Shown here: positions 6,534-9,993 of the stretch, in pieces
Position numbering within the stretch: the first letter of the stretch is position 1
Layout: the number at the start of each line of letters is the position of its first letter
Assembly: GCA_046765875.1 (NCBI GenBank)
Contig: JBKPSJ010000244.1
Span: 1 to 9,993 of the forward strand
Direction of reading: 5' to 3'
Length of the DNA stretch: 9,993 bases
Source: DASRHY01 sp046765875
Lineage (GTDB): Bacteria > Actinomycetota > Actinomycetes > Propionibacteriales > Kribbellaceae
The notes under the pieces: generated by a model
What the model saw: only the letters and a program-made list of their open reading frames with translations
Database searches by the model: none
Told to the model about the DNA's origin: nothing
Made by a program: the position numbers and the translations under genes

Positions 6534-6537
<4 letters not shown>
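6202..6537 (-). CDS. VanZ-family small membrane protein
   Basis: A 111-residue membrane protein with predicted helices at about 7-22, 41-52, 57-70 and 89-105. VanZ-like conserved polar positions are visible: DKVVH (35-39) before helix 2, SELVQ (71-75) after helix 3, and RSGDVFDAVAD (82-92) entering helix 4. VanZ proteins are associated with teicoplanin resistance in one enterococcal cluster, but most genomic members have unknown roles. No vanA-type genes are present, so resistance should not be inferred. The GTG start (6537-6535) overlaps the malic enzyme TGA as GTGA, which indicates translational coupling. Confidence 0.82.
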
Positions 6538-7961
<1,424 letters not shown>

Positions 7962-7995
7962 GCGGGAATCTTCTCACGCACCCGGAACGGCCCGC

Positions 7996-9177
7996 TCAGT
8001 CGTCGCCGAACGCGTCCAGCCAGGCCCGGACCGACTCGTCGTGCTGCCCCAGCGTGGGCGGTGCGAGGTTGGTCTCGCGCCCGCCGCACGACGCGTCGTC
8101 GAACCGGATCGGCGAGCCGGGCAGCCGGATCGTGCCCAGCACCGGGTGCTCGACCTCCATCAGCAGGCCCTGCGAGTGGGTCTGCTCCCACCCGTACACC
8201 TGGTCCAGCGTGCGTACCTTGCCGCTCGGAATCCCCTTGTCAGCAAGGTGTTCCAGCCACGTATCGGCCGGTTCTTCGGCGAAGGCCCGCTCGATCAGCG
8301 CCGTCAGCTCCGCCCGTCGGGCCACTCGCGCGGAGTTCACCGCGAACCGCTCGTCGTCGGGGTCCAGCCCGACGACGGGTGCGAACTCGCGCCACTGCGA
8401 CTGGCTGCCGACCGCCACCTGAACGATCTCGTCGGCGGTTCGGTAGGAGCCGTACGGTGCGATCTGGGCATGGTGGTTGCCGGTCCGTTCCGGCATCTCG
8501 CCGGCCACCGTCCAGCGGGTCCCCTGGAAGGCGTGTACGCCGACGACCGAGGCCAGCAGGCTGGTGCGTACCACCCGGCCGCGGCCGGTGCGGGAACGCT
8601 CGTGCAACGCCGCGAGAACGCCGTACGCCGCGTTCATCCCGGCGAGCAGATCCGCGATCGGCAGGCCGACCTTGGTGGGTTCGGTGAGCCCGGTCAGGCT
8701 CATCAGGCCGCCCTCGCCCTGGGCGATCTGGTCGTACCCGGCACGTCCGCCCTCGGGTCCATCGTGACCGAAGCCGGTGATCGAGCAGATCACCAGGCCG
8801 GGGTTGAGCTCGTGCAGCCGCTCGATGGAGAAGCCGAGCCGGTCGAGAACGCCGGGCCGGAAGTTCTCCAGCAGTACGTCGGCGTGCTTGACCAGCCGGG
8901 CCAGGAAGTCCTTGCCCTGTTCGGACTTGAGGTCCGCGGTCACCGACTCCTTGTTCCGGTTCGCGGAAAGGAAGTACGTGGCCTCGTGGGCGTCGGGAGG
9001 TCCTGCGAACGGGGGTCCCCAGGTACGGCTGTCGTCACCGGTTCCGGGCATCTCGACCTTGATCACCCGGGCACCGAGGTCGCCGAGCATCATCGCGGCG
9101 TGCGGGCCGGCCAGCGCCCGGGTCAGATCGGCCACGACCAGGTCGGACAGCAGCGGCCCGTCACTCTCCTTCGACAC
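7996..9177 (-). CDS. CaiB/BaiF class III CoA-transferase
   Basis: A 393-residue family III CoA-transferase, which moves CoA between an acyl-CoA and a free acid through aspartyl-CoA. The N-terminal signature VVADLTRALAGPHAAMMLGDLGARVIKVE (14-42) is followed by DLKSEQG (82-88), ENFRPGVLDRLG (104-115), GYDQIAQGEGG (147-157) and PIADLLAG (173-180). Asp176 is at the position of the catalytic aspartate of formyl-CoA transferase. Length matches the family, and nothing essential is missing. Substrates cannot be assigned. The adjacent malic enzyme makes a C4-dicarboxylate such as malate, succinate or itaconate a reasonable idea. The GTG start at 9177 has no upstream Shine-Dalgarno but has a TAGGCT -10 candidate 7 nt before it, implying a leaderless mRNA. 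AAGGAG occurs inside codons 3-4 but leads to no in-frame start. It is probably the first gene of its operon. Confidence 0.93.
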   Translation of the reverse strand: MSKESDGPLLSDLVVADLTRALAGPHAAMMLGDLGARVIKVEMPGTGDDSRTWGPPFAGPPDAHEATYFLSANRNKESVTADLKSEQGKDFLARLVKHADVLLENFRPGVLDRLGFSIERLHELNPGLVICSITGFGHDGPEGGRAGYDQIAQGEGGLMSLTGLTEPTKVGLPIADLLAGMNAAYGVLAALHERSRTGRGRVVRTSLLASVVGVHAFQGTRWTVAGEMPERTGNHHAQIAPYGSYRTADEIVQVAVGSQSQWREFAPVVGLDPDDERFAVNSARVARRAELTALIERAFAEEPADTWLEHLADKGIPSGKVRTLDQVYGWEQTHSQGLLMEVEHPVLGTIRLPGSPIRFDDASCGGRETNLAPPTLGQHDESVRAWLDAFGDD

Positions 9178-9184
9178 GGCCCAC

Positions 9185-9190
9185 AGCCTA
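9185..9190 (-). promoter_or_regulatory. Candidate -10 of the CoA-transferase operon
   Basis: TAGGCT on the minus strand fits TANNNT and lies 7 nt before the GTG at 9177, so transcription would start at the start codon. A -35 box at 16-18 bp would fall within the adjacent palindrome (about 9207-9214), and the hexamers there match TTGACA poorly. Confidence 0.45.
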
Positions 9191-9203
9191 AGCGCCCAGG
9201 TTT

Positions 9204-9224
9204 GGTGATCGTTGGACGATCACC
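9204..9224. promoter_or_regulatory. Perfect 9-bp-arm palindrome: operator of the CoA-transferase or terminator of the hydrolase remnant
   Basis: GGTGATCGT (9204-9212) and ACGATCACC (9216-9224) are exact reverse complements around a 3-bp centre (TGG). The element ends 26 bp before the CoA-transferase start, covers the expected -35 region, and has the size of a dimeric TetR- or GntR-type operator. It also contains the TGA (9220-9222) that ends the hydrolase remnant, so it could be a terminator hairpin. However, the following bases on the minus strand are AAACC, not a T-run. I favour the operator, without certainty. Confidence 0.55.
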
Positions 9225-9415
9225 CGACGGCGGTGGCGCGGCGGGCTAGGCAGGCTAGGCGGTGCACGTCTCGGTGGCGCTCCTGCATGAGCATGTGGTC
9301 CGCGCCGGGGTACATCCACAGCCGGGCTCCTGGGATCGCGTGCGCCAGGCGCGTCGGAAGGCCCGGTCGTTTCCACGTGCAGCTCTACGCCGTCGGATGT
9401 GAGCAACTCGGTCAC
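9220..9415 (-). pseudogene. Alpha/beta hydrolase remnant with a large internal deletion and frame change
   Basis: The GTG at 9415 overlaps the upstream stop as GTGA and opens with TELLTSDGVELHVETTGPSD, a typical alpha/beta hydrolase N-terminus. After about 23 codons the match is lost. From 9360, in a different minus frame, 46 residues run to the TGA at 9222-9220: RLAHAIPGARLWMYPGADHM then LMQERH, a typical hydrolase C-terminus with the catalytic His (codon 9297-9295) still present. The middle is missing, including the HG oxyanion segment and the GxSxG nucleophile elbow. Only about 69 residues of some 270-290 expected remain. Read in the first frame, the product is a meaningless 75-residue peptide rich in Pro/Arg ending at 9188. 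The junction lies at about 9347-9361, where both frames look homologous over roughly 14 bases, suggesting deletion between short direct repeats. An assembly error is the alternative. Confidence 0.82.
9244..9261. repeat. Short tandem repeat GGCTAGGCR x2 in the hydrolase remnant
   Basis: GGCTAGGCA (9244-9252) is followed directly by GGCTAGGCG (9253-9261). On the minus strand this encodes part of the remnant C-terminus with repeated CTA leucine codons, which are rare at this GC content. It may be a small duplication in decaying sequence. Confidence 0.35.
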
Positions 9416-9993
9416 ACGGGCTCCCCCACCTTGTCGGGCGACCGGACCACCCGTGTCCGTCCGCCGCGGGCGGCACGCGCCAGCAGCAGGGCGACGGCGG
9501 CGATCTCGAGTGCGCCGACCACTGCGAGCAGGCCGTAGCCGGCGTTCCACATCCACCGCGGTACGTCGGTCCGCTCCTCGCGCCGCAACACCTGCTGCTC
9601 ATGCAGGAACTCGCGCCGTACCCCGCTGACGGGGGCGACCTCGGACTTGCCGATCTGCGGGTCGGCGGGCGCGTACACCCACATCGACACCATGTCGCGC
9701 TGACCGCGGTGCAGCCGGACCATCGACTTCCACTCGCCGTACAACGGAAGCGGCACGGTGCTGCGGTAGGTGCCGTCGGCAACCTTCTCCATCCGCCCGT
9801 GCCGGAAGCCGCCGCCCTGCCAAGCGGTCGCCTCGAACCATCGCGCACCCTCAGCCGCATCCTCCGGTTCGAGTTGGACCACCGCGTACGCCGTACCAGC
9901 GTCTGCCGGCTCGAGCGTGAGCGTCCCGCTCACCCCGGGACTCCCGGTCCGCGGTATGCAGAACGCGACGACCGCGAGCACGGCCACCAGCCC
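9412..9993 (-). CDS. Membrane protein with extracytoplasmic FixH/YtkA-like domain (5' end beyond the window)
   Basis: The frame is open through the window edge, so this is the C-terminal 193 residues of a longer protein. The visible part begins in a hydrophobic segment (GLVAVLAVVAFCIP). About 90 residues of probable beta-rich extracytoplasmic domain follow, containing WQGGGFRHGRMEKVADGTYR and PLPLYGEWKSMVRLHRGQR, a pattern like FixH/YtkA Ig-like domains. Next come a charged stretch (REFLHEQQVLRREERTDVPRWMW) and a final membrane helix (YGLLAVVGALEIAAVALLLA), then a short basic cytoplasmic tail ending DKVGEPV. The TGA (9414-9412) overlaps the start of the hydrolase remnant as GTGA, so the two were once coupled. 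I do not recognise a named family, and the domain assignment is a weak pattern match. An internal GTG at 9987 is an unlikely true start, because it would fall inside the membrane helix. Confidence 0.78.
   Translation of the reverse strand, partial: GLVAVLAVVAFCIPRTGSPGVSGTLTLEPADAGTAYAVVQLEPEDAAEGARWFEATAWQGGGFRHGRMEKVADGTYRSTVPLPLYGEWKSMVRLHRGQRDMVSMWVYAPADPQIGKSEVAPVSGVRREFLHEQQVLRREERTDVPRWMWNAGYGLLAVVGALEIAAVALLLARAARGGRTRVVRSPDKVGEPV

Noticed and set aside
8041..9249. 402-residue open frame opposite the CoA-transferase
   Set aside because: It is a shadow frame. All recognisable motifs, including the catalytic Asp, are on the minus strand.
9255..9860. 201-residue minus-strand frame overlapping the membrane protein gene
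   Set aside because: It is cysteine- and arginine-rich shadow coding. The membrane protein frame has helices and normal codon use and ends in a coupled overlap.

Overview
This is a GC-rich actinobacterial chromosome segment. High GC, frequent GTG starts, leaderless-looking promoters, a DUF3039 protein and an ACT-domain malic enzyme of the Streptomyces SCO5261 type all point to Actinomycetota. The overall flavour fits Nocardioidaceae/Kribbella, but that genus-level guess is from memory of protein styles and is not proven. I see no tRNA, rRNA, CRISPR array, insertion sequence or phage gene.

Layout. Positions 1-60 are the last codons of an unrecognised plus-strand gene that converges on an SF2 DEAD/DEAH-type helicase (154-1896, minus). 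The 93 bp between them hold inverted repeats. Upstream of the helicase lies an MFS efflux-type transporter (1977-3143, minus). It is divergent from a MocR-family regulator, a GntR winged helix fused to an aminotransferase fold (3213-4634, plus), and the two share a 69-bp promoter region. The regulator converges, with a 6-bp gap, on a nitroreductase-family flavoprotein (4641-5276, minus). The nitroreductase is divergent from a DUF3039 gene (5330-5599, plus), whose stop codon abuts the stop of yqgE/algH (5600-6169, minus) with no gap.

The right half is a same-strand (minus) gene train, read from right to left: the 3' part of a membrane protein with a predicted extracytoplasmic domain (9412-9993, cut by the window edge); a decayed alpha/beta hydrolase (9220-9415); a CaiB/BaiF class III CoA-transferase (7996-9177); an ACT-domain malic enzyme (6534-7961); a small VanZ-family membrane protein (6202-6537); and YqgE. 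The membrane protein/hydrolase and malic enzyme/VanZ junctions are both 4-bp GTGA overlaps. A strong palindrome (9204-9224) and a -10-like hexamer just upstream of the CoA-transferase suggest that its transcription unit begins there and runs CoA-transferase, malic enzyme, VanZ, YqgE.

Most of the window is ordinary housekeeping and accessory metabolism, and I did not find a clear novel multi-gene system. The points most worth a second look are the hydrolase with a large internal deletion at an apparent microhomology, the palindrome over the CoA-transferase promoter, the MocR/MFS divergent control region with repeated ACCGGT motifs, the uncharacterised C-terminal module of the helicase, and the pairing of a CoA-transferase with a malic enzyme.
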